Assembly: GCA_963724495.1 (NCBI GenBank)
Contig: CAVRUZ010000002.1
Span: 806,001-870,000 of the forward strand
DNA from: CAVRUZ01 sp963724495
GTDB lineage: Bacteria; Actinomycetota; Actinomycetes; Propionibacteriales; DAIQRJ01
Reading direction: 5' to 3'
Length of the DNA stretch: 64,000 nucleotides
Part shown: piece by piece, positions 43,078 to 52,528 of the stretch
Layout: every line of letters begins with the position of its first letter
Position numbering within the stretch: position 1 is the first letter of the stretch
Position numbers and translations under genes: made by a program
Notes under the pieces: generated by a model
Database searches by the model: none
The model's input: the letters and a program-made list of their open reading frames with translations, nothing else
Told to the model about the DNA's origin: nothing

Positions 43078-44310
43078 TCAGTCGGTCGGCTCGCTGGAGT
43101 CCGCGACTATGACGATCGCGCCGACTGAGCGGATGTGGGCGAGTGTCGCGTCCAGCAACTGCGAGCCGCTGGCACGGCGTCGCCCCACGGCCGAGGTGTC
43201 GAGGTGGACGGTCTGGCCGGGTCCCCAGTGCCGGGCCGACATCAGTCCGCTCGCGAGCTGCTCTGCAACGACGAAGTCGAGTTCGCCTTGTACCCGGACG
43301 ATCGTGTCGGTCGGACCGTTCTCGAAGGCGACAGCAGGGCCACCCGAACTCGGTCGATGCCCGAACGGATGAAGGCCGTAATCCTGCGACAGGGCACGCA
43401 ATGCGGCGACTCCGCGGACACTGTTCCCCCGGGGATCGAGCCGCGGGCTGTACACGCCGATCCCGAACTGACCAGGATCGACGGCCACGATTCCGCCGCT
43501 CACGCCGCTCTTGGCCGGAAGCCCGACGCGGAGCATCCACTCGCCGGCATGGTCGTACATGCCCGCAGTGGCCATCTGGGCAAGCGCACACCGTGCCGCC
43601 CCGTCGCCAACGACCGTGACCCCGGTGACGGGGTTGACTCCATGGTTGGCCAAGGTGGCAGCCATCACGGCGACATCGTGGGTGTCGACGAGCACGGCAC
43701 ACTGGCGGAAGTAGATGTCGACGGCGTCGTCGACCAGCAGGCGAAGCCCACCAGCGGAGCGCATCAGATAGGCCAGAGCTCGGTTACGGTCGCCCGTTTC
43801 CAGTTCAGACCGGTACACCGCGTCGTCCACCACGAGCGGCCGTCCGGCGAAGTCCGAGAGCGAGGACCGGATCTTCTCGAAGCGAGAGTCCGCATCTCCG
43901 CTGCCGACGAGGGACGACGTGGCAATCGCACCAGCGTTGATCATCGGGTTCGCCGGCCGACCGGTCGCGGAATCGAGGCTGAACGAGTTGAAGGACTCGC
44001 CGGACGGCTCCGAGCCGACCCACCTGTCGACCTCGTCGAGCCCGAGCGACTCGACAGCCAGGGCGTACACGAACGGCTTCGAGATCGACTGCACGGTATA
44101 CGTCGCCATGCTGTCACCCGCCACGTAGTCGCGGCCGGTCACGCTCACCAGAGCGAGACCGAGAAGGTCAGGATCGGCCAAGGCCAGTTCGGGAATGTAG
44201 TCCGCTAACCCACCGGACGTGTCCGCGCGGACCTCGTCAAGGAGTCGCCGCAGCGCCGCACCCACTGGACTCGCAGCGGGTTCGCTGCCCACTTCGCTCC
44301 CGCCCGTCAT
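43078..44310 (-). CDS. glsA: Glutaminase with C-terminal STAS-like domain
   Basis: Hydrolyses glutamine to glutamate and ammonia. The serine-dependent beta-lactamase-like fold shows S75-x-x-K78 (SISKPF), NPMINAGAIA and LPAKSGVSGG. Residues about 315-410 (VRVQGELDFVV, VHLDTSAVG, IVIVADSSEPTD) look like a STAS domain, an addition found in some bacterial and animal glutaminases of this type. It overlaps the upstream membrane-protein gene (ATGA) and is 20 bp from the SLC13 gene, so the three form an operon. Confidence 0.93.
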   Translation of the reverse strand: MTGGSEVGSEPAASPVGAALRRLLDEVRADTSGGLADYIPELALADPDLLGLALVSVTGRDYVAGDSMATYTVQSISKPFVYALAVESLGLDEVDRWVGSEPSGESFNSFSLDSATGRPANPMINAGAIATSSLVGSGDADSRFEKIRSSLSDFAGRPLVVDDAVYRSELETGDRNRALAYLMRSAGGLRLLVDDAVDIYFRQCAVLVDTHDVAVMAATLANHGVNPVTGVTVVGDGAARCALAQMATAGMYDHAGEWMLRVGLPAKSGVSGGIVAVDPGQFGIGVYSPRLDPRGNSVRGVAALRALSQDYGLHPFGHRPSSGGPAVAFENGPTDTIVRVQGELDFVVAEQLASGLMSARHWGPGQTVHLDTSAVGRRRASGSQLLDATLAHIRSVGAIVIVADSSEPTD

Positions 44311-46164
44311 CGCCTGGCCAACAACACCCGGAGGTTGGCGAGCCCGATGGCGACCGCCGCCAGAATTGCCAGGGCGCCGAGGCCGAAGCGCCAGTTGGCG
44401 ACGAACAGCACGACGACTGCCACGACCGCGATGATCACCGCGCTGCCCAGCAGAAAGGTCAGGATCCGCCGATGGAGCACCGCGTCGATCAACAGGACGA
44501 GGACCACCGTGACCAACAGGATCTTGAAGATCGATCCGAGGCTCAGGAGCAGTGCGACACCGAACAACGCCAGCAGCAGGGACAGGGATGCGGTCGTCCA
44601 GACCCGCAGGATCGTCCCTGACGCCAGCGCGCGGCCCTGCTCGGGCATCGGCCGGTGACGCAGGTGTGCATGTGGCGAGGTGGCCGGCGCCACTCCGGAG
44701 CGGCGTGCTGCCAGGCTCTCGAATTCGACCATCAGCGATCGCCGACGCGCACGTAGGGCGAGCAATTGCTCTTCGCGAGCTACCAGGTCAGCTCGGGCCG
44801 ACGATCGTGCCGACCGGCCACGGCCGGACGTCACCGCGTCGAGTCCCGTCGCCAACCGACGCAGCTCGGTCTGTTCCTGCTCGAGATCGGCGTCCAGCTC
44901 GCGAATCGACTGCTCGAGCTCGGCGGAGCGTTCGACGCTCAGCCGTTCGGCTTCCGCGGGTGTCGTCGGCACTGAGTCGAGCCCCACCCACGAGGCCGGA
45001 TTCCCCCAGCTCGCCCGAATCTGCTGGTTGCGTTCGTAGCGCGGTCCGCCGGGGGCGCGCTCACCACCGAACGGATCCTCCGTGTCGAGGCCCCACAGTC
45101 CGCGGTAGTCGCGAACCCAGTCGGTCGTGTCGTCGATGAACACCGGTGTCCAGGAGTTGGCAGAGCCGGGGCCGATGACGCGACCGTCGCCACGCTTGTA
45201 GTCGACATAGGGAATGCCGACACCTAGCCGTGGTCGGCCGCGGGTCCAGGGGAAGATCGCGTCCCGGACCGCGGCGATGGCCGAGCTGATCCGTGCCAGC
45301 CACGGATGCTCGATCCGCACCAGGTACTCCCCGGCAAGCGGCGCAGCCGCGTGCGATCCGGCGCCGATGTGGGCCACCGGATGTGTTCCGTCGATCCAGG
45401 TCACGTCGGGGTCGTCAGGACGGCGGACGAGGTCAGGGCCCTGAACGTCGTGTGCCGCGAACACCACCCAGGCAGGCGAAAGACGATCGGATCCGTCGAC
45501 GGCGTGGCCGTCGGCAAGGGCCGGTTCGTCCGGCTCGTTGGGTCGGCGCGAGGTAGACGGCGACGTGTTCCCAGTCGCCTTCGTGGTCGTTGACGCCGGC
45601 GAAGGTCGTTCGCCAGTCGTTCATCGCATAGAAGAACCAGTACTGGACGATGACGTAACCGCCGTCTTCGGTGATGCGCGCGTAGTAAGGGTGCTGCCCG
45701 TATCCAGGGCATCGGCGGTACGCCACATGGATGGCCGCGGTCAGTCCCGCAGGCACGCGGCCCCGCACCAACAGTGAGAGCCGGAACAGCGCCTCGATGA
45801 CGCGGCCGAGCAGTCCGACGGCGGCGAGCCGAGCCGACGTCCGGAACCCAGGCCGATCGGGATCGCGCCGCCAGGCCTTGAGGTCGTGCCGGTTCAGCCC
45901 GCCGGGGACGAAGCGGAGTTCGAGCGGGGCACCGGTCCGCTGACGCCCTTCCGCGCACAACCGATCGACAGTGAGCTCCCCGTGATCGACGATCAGTGTG
46001 GCCCGTGCGCCTGAACGCCCGTCGACGGCAGTCGCCCAGAGTGCCGACTGGGAAAGGTAATCCTCGATGGGCATCGGGAAGAACAGTTCGCCGGCGGTAT
46101 ATCGCAGGACCGGCTCGTAACGCCGCACAAGTGCGAGTGGATCCACACCAGGGGGAAGGGTCAT
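44307..46164 (-). CDS. HEGDWE-motif (Vps62/DUF946-like) protein with C-terminal membrane helices (one-base frameshift)
   Basis: The N-terminal domain (PLALVRRYEPVLRY, QYWFFYAMNDWR, NDHEGDWEHVAVYL) resembles Vps62-like proteins. It continues in a second frame from about 45550 (SPAWVVFAAHD). Then come a coiled coil (AEAERLSVERSAELEQSI and further) and several membrane helices (LLLALFGVALLLSLGSIFKILL, in parts). The shift lies near 45545-45550. The ATG 46164 fits family starts; GTG 46233 is possible. Function unknown. It heads the glsA/SLC13 operon. Confidence 0.75.
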
Positions 46165-46360
46165 AAGGCCGAACCTGAGGGTCCTGCGTCCGGCGGCGCC
46201 ACGACGGAATTGTAAGCGTGGATCGATGGGCACACCCGTTCAGGACCAGGCCGTTTCGGGCGCCAACCACTTCGGGGGCACGGGCTGCGGTCTCGACGAC
46301 GTGCGGCGCGCTGATTCGCGATCCGGGGTGCTGACCGCTCCGCACGCGAGCTTGGCTAAC

Positions 46361-46377
46361 CCTATTAAGTTGATAGG
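46361..46377. promoter_or_regulatory. Inverted repeat CCTAT-N7-ATAGG upstream of the carbonic anhydrase gene
   Basis: This AT-rich palindromic site lies in otherwise GC-rich DNA, 141 bp before the carbonic anhydrase start. It may be an operator in the promoter region. The rest of the 353-bp gap 46165-46517 shows no gene. Confidence 0.4.
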
Positions 46378-46517
46378 AATAGCCCTAGACTGCGGCTCTA
46401 TTCGCGACCCAGCCAGCGGGTCGGTGATCCAGCCCGTCAGGACCGCTGCCACCACCACCCGAGCAATCGGCCTCGAAACACAAGCTCCGCACCGCAGTTC
46501 ACCAAATGGAGGAAGAC

Positions 46518-47096
46518 GTGTCGATCCTTACCGAGGTCCTCGAGGCCAACGAGCGATATGCCAACGAGTTCGGCGACAAGGGCGAGCTCGCCATGCCGCC
46601 GGCCCGTCACTTCGCCATCCTGACGTGCATGGACGCCCGGCTCGACCCGGCCAAGTTCGCGGGCCTGAGCGAGGGCGACGCACACGTGATCCGCAACGCC
46701 GGTGGGCGGGCAAGCGACGACGCCATCCGCTCGCTGGTGATCTCGTACAAGCTGCTGGGCACGCACGAGTGGTTCGTCATCCACCACACCAACTGCGGCA
46801 TGGAGTTCTTCACCGACGGCGTGATCCGTGACCTGCTCGCCAGCAGCCTCGAGACGGCCGCCCTCGGCGAAGAGGGCTTCTACGACGTCGGCACCGGGCC
46901 CGGCTCGACCGAGGCCGACCACATCAACTGGCTGACGATCTCCGACAACGCCCGCAGCGTGGTCGAGGACGTCTCCCGGATCCGTCGCCATCCCCTGGTC
47001 CCGGAGCGGATTCCGATCTACGGCTTCATCTACGACGTGGCCAGCGGGCGCCTTCTCGAGATTCCCGATGCCACCACTGCCGGTGCCGCCAGCTGA
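46518..47096 (+). CDS. Beta-class carbonic anhydrase
   Basis: Interconverts CO2 and bicarbonate using zinc. C37-x-D39-x-R41 (CMDAR) and H90-x2-C93 (HTNC) are the zinc ligands and the Asp-Arg dyad. The 192-residue size fits the short actinobacterial type. The start is set at GTG 46518, which follows GGAGGA by four bases; ATG 46506 overlaps that ribosome site. It is the only plus-strand gene between two minus-strand groups. Confidence 0.93.
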   Translation: MSILTEVLEANERYANEFGDKGELAMPPARHFAILTCMDARLDPAKFAGLSEGDAHVIRNAGGRASDDAIRSLVISYKLLGTHEWFVIHHTNCGMEFFTDGVIRDLLASSLETAALGEEGFYDVGTGPGSTEADHINWLTISDNARSVVEDVSRIRRHPLVPERIPIYGFIYDVASGRLLEIPDATTAGAAS

Positions 47097-47126
47097 CGGA
47101 GCCTGACGACCCGACAGCCTGGATCG

Positions 47127-47423
47127 TCATCCCGGTATGCGGGCTGCCGCGAACGTCGTGGTGCGGCGCAGCCGAAATCCGAGGGACGCGTAGAGACGGA
47201 TGGCAGCAGTGTTGGTCGCGGCGGCATGCATGAACGGGGTCTCGCCGCGCTGCCGGATGCCGTGGGCCACCGCCCGAACCAATCGGGTGGCGAGCCCCTG
47301 GCCGCGGTGCGCGGCGTCGGTGCAGACCGCACTGATCTCCGTCCAGCCGGGCGGGTGCAGTCGTTCGCCCGCCATCGCCACCAGCTCGCCGCCGCGGCGG
47401 ATGCCGAGGTAGGCGGCCCACGG
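47127..47423 (-). pseudogene. GNAT acetyltransferase, C-terminal remnant
   Basis: Only the C-terminal half of an FR47/GNAT domain is left: YLGIRRGGELVAMAGERL, EISAVCTDAAHRGQGLATRLV (in parts; the acetyl-CoA loop RGQGLA) and IRLYASLGF. The N-terminal half is absent and the next gene's stop codon lies at once upstream. A fresh start at ATG 47381 would leave 84 residues, unlikely to work. Confidence 0.75.
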
Positions 47424-47939
47424 TCACGCCGGACCTCGCGAGGCCAGCAGCCGTTCCGGCAGCTGGGTGCGGGCCACCGCCAGCCACCTGGCCAACGCCT
47501 CGGACGCGTCCCAGTCGTCAGCATCGGTGTCGAGCAGGAACAAGCCACGGGTCGGGCTGGAGGCTCCGAGTTCGGCCAGCACCGGCTTGAGGAAAGCCTC
47601 CGGCGCCAGGCTGTGGCTGAGGTTCCCACCCAGCATCAGCGGGACCGCCGTCACGCTCGCCAGTGACCCGGCGCTGAACCGGTCGAGGAACAGCTTGAGC
47701 AACCCGGTGTAGGTGGCCTTGTAGGTCGGGCTGGCCACGATGATCAGATCGGCGGCCGTCACATCGGCGACCGCCTGCGCGACCGCAGGGTCGCTCCAGT
47801 CCAGCAGGGCAGCCCCGAGATCGATCAGGTCGATTGCGAGGTCTGGTGCTCGGCCGGTGAGCTTCTCGGCCACCACTTCCGCAGCATGGAAGGTGCGTGA
47901 CCTCGGCTTGGGATTTCCGACCACGATGGCGACGGTCAT
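47424..47939 (-). CDS. NADPH-dependent FMN reductase family protein
   Basis: A 171-residue flavodoxin-like protein: VVGNPKPRSRTFHAAEVVA (phosphate loop), VASPTYKATYTGLLKLFLD and LGGNLSHSL. This group supplies reduced FMN to flavin monooxygenases. The ATG at 47939 overlaps the stop of a luciferase-like monooxygenase remnant, so the pair was once an operon. It looks intact but may have lost its partner. Confidence 0.88.
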   Translation of the reverse strand: MTVAIVVGNPKPRSRTFHAAEVVAEKLTGRAPDLAIDLIDLGAALLDWSDPAVAQAVADVTAADLIIVASPTYKATYTGLLKLFLDRFSAGSLASVTAVPLMLGGNLSHSLAPEAFLKPVLAELGASSPTRGLFLLDTDADDWDASEALARWLAVARTQLPERLLASRGPA

Positions 47940-48075
47940 CGGCGAGCCCACTCCTCGGCGAGCAACTGGTAGGACCGCACCCGATCGGCGTGGTCGTGGG
48001 TGATCGAGTGATGATCAGCTCGTCGGCGGCGGTGGCGTCGCGCAGCCGCTCGATGTCGATAACCTCGTTGAGCCT
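47936..48075 (-). pseudogene. LLM-class flavin monooxygenase, C-terminal remnant
   Basis: About 45 residues remain of a luciferase-like oxidoreductase of about 330. IERLRDATAADELIIT sits in one frame and THDHADRVRSYQLLAEEWARR in another, with a one-base shift near 48005. Homology stops near 48070, where unrelated sequence and then the tandem array begin. Confidence 0.7.
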
Positions 48076-48208
48076 AGTCGCCGAACGAATGCTGTCCAAG
48101 CCTATAGACACTGTAGACAAGCGTGGTATTCCACTTCCGTGGAGGTTCCTTCTGCATCCCCGTCAGCGGCACGATCGGAACGAGCTCGAGGCAAGCGCCA
48201 GTGCGCGT

Positions 48209-48707
48209 GCATGCTATCGCGTCCATGCCGGCCCGCGCGCGTCGGCGCGGCACTCGCGTCAGACATGCAGCGACCGTGGTCCGGCGGCCGGTATGCCCGG
48301 CAGCGTCCGGTATGCCCGGTCGGACTGCATGTATCGCGCCCATGCCGGCCCGCGCTGCGCATCGGCGCGGCACTCGCGTCAGACATGCAGCGGCCGTGGT
48401 TCGCGGCCGGTATGCCGGCAGCGTCCGGTCTGCCCGGTCGGACTGCATGTATCGCGCCCTGCCGGCCCGCGCTGCGTCGGCGCGGCACTCGCATCAGACA
48501 TGCAGCGGCCGTGGTCCGGCGGCCGGTATGCCCGGCAGCGTCCGGTATGCCCGGTCGGACTGCATGTATCGCGCCCCTGCCGGCTGGCGCGCATCGGCGC
48601 GGCACTCGCGGCAGACATGCAGCAGCCGTGGTCCGGCGGCCGGTATGCCCGGCAGCGTCCGGTCTGCCCGGTCGGACTGCATGTATCGCGTCCATGCCGG
48701 CGTGCGC
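48209..48707. repeat. Tandem array, about 4.2 copies of a 117-118 bp unit
   Basis: Units begin at 48209, 48327, 48445, 48562 and 48679 (partial). Each starts GCATGTATCGCG (GCATGCTATCGCG in the first) and ends GTCGGACT. Within the unit are GCATGT/ACATGC about 50 nt apart, a short hairpin CCGCGC-N9-GCGCGG, and two nested copies of CCGGTATGCCCGG-like sequence (one changed to CCGGTCTGCCCGG in some units). Copies differ by scattered substitutions and one-base length changes. No reading frame is kept across units. The flanks 48076-48208 and 48708-48750 hold no gene. Confidence 0.9.
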
Positions 48708-48750
48708 CCCTCCTGCTTGAGCGGTGCTGCACCGACGTGGGAGGCGGCGG

Positions 48751-49572
48751 TCAGGCGCCCCGCTCGTACGGGATCTTCTCCCCTGCCTCGATCGGCACCG
48801 GCAGCCGGTTCTCCGCCGGTGGAAGCGGGCAGGTGGCCAGATCGGTGTAGGCGCAGGGCAGGTTCACCGCCCGGTTGAAGTCCAGGACGACCGTGCCGTC
48901 CGCGGCCGGTGGATCGAGTGCGAGCACCCGGTTCGCCGCGTAGGTGGTCACCCCGCTCGTGGCGTCGGTGAACAGCAGCGTCAGGGTGCCGGGGGTGTGG
49001 CCGGGGAACGCCGTCAGTGCCAGTTCATGTCCGTCCAACTCGAACTCGACGCGTCCCGGTGCGTCGTACACGTGCTCCAACCCCTCGACGGCGGCACCAA
49101 CGGTCGTCGGCCGCGGCTCGTCGAACGGCACGTAGCGACCGGTCGCGACCCATCGCGGATGGGGTGCGTAGGCGGGTGTACCGGTGAATCCGGTCCGTAG
49201 GGGCGTCTCCGGATGGCGAGGACGGATGATGTCGTGGCCAGCACGCCTGGCGACCTCGATGACGGCGTCCTTCCAGGTCGCGTTGACACTTCCACGCTCC
49301 GGTATCAGCCCGAAGTGGTGCTCGCCGCGGACCGGTGCCCCGTCGATGACCAGTTCCTCGCCCTCGCCGAGGACCACGACGATTCCGTCAGGACCGGTGG
49401 ACCATTCGCCTGGGGCGTCCGCGAAGCGTTGCGGTTGCTCGGTGAGCCAATGCAGGTTGGTGATCGCGAGGAAGCCGTGCGCGTCGGCGAGTCGCGCCTC
49501 CTGCTGCTGGTGCCAGGCTCGCCACTCGTCGACGAAGGCCTGCAGGTCGGCTGGCGCATGTTGAAGGGTCAT
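48751..49572 (-). CDS. DUF1684 family protein
   Basis: A 273-residue protein of the DUF1684 family: FVDEWRAWHQQQEARL, GFLAITNLHWL, GRYVPFDEPR, VLDFNRAVNLPCAYTDLATCPLPPAENRL (in parts) and the C-terminal IEAGEKIPYE. Full length, with an AAGGAG site. The function is not established. It is the only complete gene in a stretch of remnants. Confidence 0.88.
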   Translation of the reverse strand: MTLQHAPADLQAFVDEWRAWHQQQEARLADAHGFLAITNLHWLTEQPQRFADAPGEWSTGPDGIVVVLGEGEELVIDGAPVRGEHHFGLIPERGSVNATWKDAVIEVARRAGHDIIRPRHPETPLRTGFTGTPAYAPHPRWVATGRYVPFDEPRPTTVGAAVEGLEHVYDAPGRVEFELDGHELALTAFPGHTPGTLTLLFTDATSGVTTYAANRVLALDPPAADGTVVLDFNRAVNLPCAYTDLATCPLPPAENRLPVPIEAGEKIPYERGA

Positions 49573-49596
49573 GTCTGCTCCTTGTTGCTCAGTGTG

Positions 49597-49755
49597 TCAG
49601 GGCTCGACGCCTTGGTGACGTACTCCGGCCGATTCAGCGGTGGCGTAGCGGCCGCCGGGTATCGCCGCGAGCAGGTCGCGTGTATTCGTGGGTGGGATGG
49701 GTGAACAATTCCTCGGTGGTTCCTGTTTCGACGATGCGACCGTCCTGCATGACCG
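49597..49755 (-). pseudogene. ABC transporter ATPase, C-terminal remnant (oligopeptide type)
   Basis: About 50 residues match the end of Dpp/Opp-type ATPases: AVMQDGRIVETGTTEELF, HPTHEYTR, then DLLAAIPGGRYATAE in a shifted frame (break near 49675). No Walker motifs remain. The upstream side is cut by the 3' end of the next gene. Confidence 0.7.
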
Positions 49756-49761
49756 CAGGGC

Positions 49762-50337
49762 TCAGGCCGAAGGCGTCAGCGCAAGAGCGGTGATGATGGC
49801 GGCGGCCGTCACCGTGGGATCGTCGCCGCTGTTGTCGAACACGTGATGCGGCCATGGCCCGATGCTCTCGCCTGGACTCGTGGTCATCCGGTGCCCCGCT
49901 TCGGACTTCATGAGGAGCGAGCGGGCAAAGTCCACGTCGCGCTTGGAGCGCTTGTGCTCCAGCCGGTCGGGCGTCCCCTCGCGTGCCAGCCGCGTCGCGA
50001 GGTCGGCTCTGATCTCCACGAAGTCCAGTCGCACGCCCGCCGTGATCGCCGGCTCGACAAGGTGGGCGACGGAGTCGTGCTCGGAGGGATCGTCCACGTT
50101 CCAGACGAACGTGAAGATCAGCCCCGGCAGGTCAGCCGCGACGGCCTCCTCGATCACGCGACGCCGGATGAGCATGGTGAGCCGGTTGAACGACGGTGTC
50201 CCCCACTCGAAGATGTCGAGGATCGGCTCGATGCTCATGTGGTTGTGGAACAGCTTGTAGCCCGTACGGCGCGCGATCTCGCGACCGACGGTCATCTTGC
50301 CGACGGCGGGCGGGCCGAACAGCATCACCAGGTGCAT
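49762..50337 (-). CDS. P-loop kinase-like protein (AAA/shikimate kinase-like)
   Basis: A 191-residue small P-loop protein: GPPAVGKMT at residues 8-16 and later RADLATRLAREGTPDRL resembling a lid. Met replaces the more common Ser/Thr right after the Walker Lys, but the Thr after it is kept. Probably a small-molecule kinase; substrate unknown. Confidence 0.75.
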   Translation of the reverse strand: MHLVMLFGPPAVGKMTVGREIARRTGYKLFHNHMSIEPILDIFEWGTPSFNRLTMLIRRRVIEEAVAADLPGLIFTFVWNVDDPSEHDSVAHLVEPAITAGVRLDFVEIRADLATRLAREGTPDRLEHKRSKRDVDFARSLLMKSEAGHRMTTSPGESIGPWPHHVFDNSGDDPTVTAAAIITALALTPSA

Positions 50338-50382
50338 GCGGCGATGTCACCAGGACGCGGGAGACGAAGGAACACCGGGCGC

Positions 50383-51019
50383 CTACCCCGCAGCCCGGTG
50401 TCGGCTCGACGCAGGTCGGTACGGCACTGACCGACGGGTCACCGGTCAGCCAGAACCGCCACGTCCGATCGGCGGCAAGCCGGAGCCCCACCCGCGGGCC
50501 GGTCGAGATCCAGGCGCTGGGGGTCGCCCGGTCCCGGATCTGCAGGCGGGTGTCCGACCCGGGGTCAAGGAGGTCGGCGCCGTAGTCGTCGAGGGTCAGG
50601 CCGAGGACGGCGCCCAACCGGCCGGGGCCCCTGGCCAGGTCGGTCGACTTGGCTGCCGCTGGGCGACGGGCCCGGGCCAGTTCCATGCCGTCGACCACCT
50701 CGCCGGCACGCAGGAGCACTGCTCCCGCCACGCCTGGCGGACCGGCCACGACATTGAGGCAATGGTGCAGGCCGTGGCTGAGGTAGCAGTAGAGCAAGCC
50801 AGGGCGGCCGTACATCACCTCGTTGCGCCGCGTGCGGCCGCGGCCGGCGTGCGACCCGGGATCGGACTCGCCCTCGTAGGCCTCGACCTCGGTGAGGCGG
50901 ACCGTGACCCGGCCGTCGCCGTGCCCGCTGGTCAGTTCGGCGCCAAGGAGGCGAGGAGCCACCGCAAGAGGCGTCCTGGTGAGCAGCCGGGCTGCTGCAG
51001 CGGGATCACACCAGCCCAT
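50383..51019 (-). CDS. mpg: 3-methyladenine DNA glycosylase (AAG/MPG type), 3' end uncertain
   Basis: Removes alkylated purines. TEVEAYEGESDPGSHAGRGRT (in parts), YGRPGLLYCYLSHGLHHCLNVV (in parts), VLLRAGEV and GPGRL are family hallmarks. The ATG at 51019 overlaps the argH stop (TGATG). After RFWLTGDPSVS the frame stays open down to 50132, across the next gene, which is unlikely. A one-base shift near 50425-50432 gives a stop at 50383 and a normal length. The position beside argH matches mycobacterial synteny. Confidence 0.85.
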
Positions 51020-52528
51020 CAGGCCTCCGGATCGTCGCCCGGGGTCGAGCCCAGACGGCCCTCGCCGTCGGTGAGCACGGGAGTGCTCGCCCACGCGCGG
51101 AGGTCCGTGGCCCGCGCGGTGATCTCCACCACCTGGTCGCGAACGCGGGCCGGTGCGGTCCCGCCGGTGCGGTCGCGGGCTGCCACCGCTGCCGCCGGGT
51201 CCAGGACCGATCGCACGTCAGCGGTCAGCTCCGGCGAGACGGCGGCGAGTTCCCCGTCGTCGAGGTCCGCAAGGCCGATCCCCCGACGTTCGGCAGCCGA
51301 CACCATCGCTCCGGTGATCTCGTGCGCCACTCGGAACGCGACCCCACGGCGAACCAGCCACTCGGCCACATCGGTGGCGAGGGAGTAACCGGCCGGGGCC
51401 AGGGCGGCCATCCGGTCGGTGTCGAACGTCAGCGTCGCCACCATGCCGGCGAGGGCAGGCAGGACCAAGCCGCAGGCTGTCGAGCGAGTCGAACAGCGGC
51501 TCCTTGTCCTCCTGCAGATCGCGGTTGTACGCGAGCGGAAGTCCTTTCAGCATCGTCAGCACACTGACAAGGTTGCCCACCGCCCTGCCGGTCTTTCCTC
51601 GGGCGAGCTCGGCGATGTCGGGGTTCTTCTTCTGCGGCATGATCGACGAGCCCGTCGACCAGCTGTCGTGCAGCCGCACGAACCCGAACTCCGCGGTGGC
51701 CCAGATGACGATGTCCTCGCTGAGCCTGGAGAGGTCGACGGCCGTCATCGCCAGGATCCAGCACGCCTCCGCCACAAGGTCGCGCGACGCCGTCGCGTCG
51801 AGCGAGTTGGGCACGGCGCGCGAGAAGCCGAGATCGGCCGCCACCTGCTCGGGGTCGAGCCCCAAGGTGTTGCCGGCCAGGGCGGCCGCACCGTAGGGGC
51901 TCGCGTCCAGACGGCGGTCGAGGTCGACCGAGCGCTCGACGTCGCGGAGCAGCGCCCACGCGTGCGCCAGCAGATGGTGACCGAGCACGACTGGCTGGGC
52001 GTGTTGAAGGTGCGTGCGGCCCGGCATGACCGCGTCGGTGTGCCGGGCTGCCTGTGCCACAAGGACATCGACCAGGTCGAGTGTCAGCAGGCTGACAACT
52101 CGCATCTGGTCGCGGAGGAACAGCCTTACCAGCGTGGCGATCTGGTCGTTCCGCGACCGCCCTGCGCGGATCCGGCCGCCGACGTCGGTACCGGCGATGT
52201 CGAGAAGCGCCCGCTCGAGCGTCGTGTGGACGTCCTCGTCGTCGGGGTGGGGCCGCAGCGTCCCGTCAGCCACCTGCTCGCGCAGCCGGCGAAGCGCCGA
52301 CACCAGCGTTGCGCTGGCCTCGTCGTCGAGCAGACCTGCGCGGTGCAGGGCCCGCACGTGCGCGATCGACCCGACCAGGTCGTAGTCGGCCAACCGGAAG
52401 TCGAAGTGCGTGGAGACCGACAGAGCCGCAAGTTCCGGTGACGGTCCATCGGCGAATCGGCCACCCCACAACGAGATCCGGCCTTCCGCCTCACCTTCGG
52501 GCACTACTGGTCCCCCACCGGACGTCAC
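51019..52528 (-). CDS. argH: Argininosuccinate lyase (one-base frameshift)
   Basis: Last step of arginine synthesis, releasing fumarate. LWGGRFADGPS starts the protein, and DEDVHTTLE, AGRSRNDQIATLVRLF and the signature GSSIMPQKKNPD are intact. The frame breaks near 51470-51480 after LFDSLDSL. The rest (LPALAGMVATLTFDTDRM to DDPEA) is in another frame. The two halves together give a normal length of about 500 residues. The GTG start overlaps argG (GTGA). Confidence 0.92.

Noticed and set aside
48209..48707. CRISPR array
   Set aside because: Similarity extends over the whole 117-118 bp unit; there are no short constant repeats with variable spacers and no cas genes.
48102..48732. Repeat protein encoded by the tandem array
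   Set aside because: Frames are open on several strands only because of base composition; one-base length differences between units break any common frame and no ribosome site is seen.
50132..50382. C-terminal extension of the DNA glycosylase
   Set aside because: It would overlap 200 bp of the downstream P-loop kinase gene and has no homology; a frameshift near 50428 is more likely.
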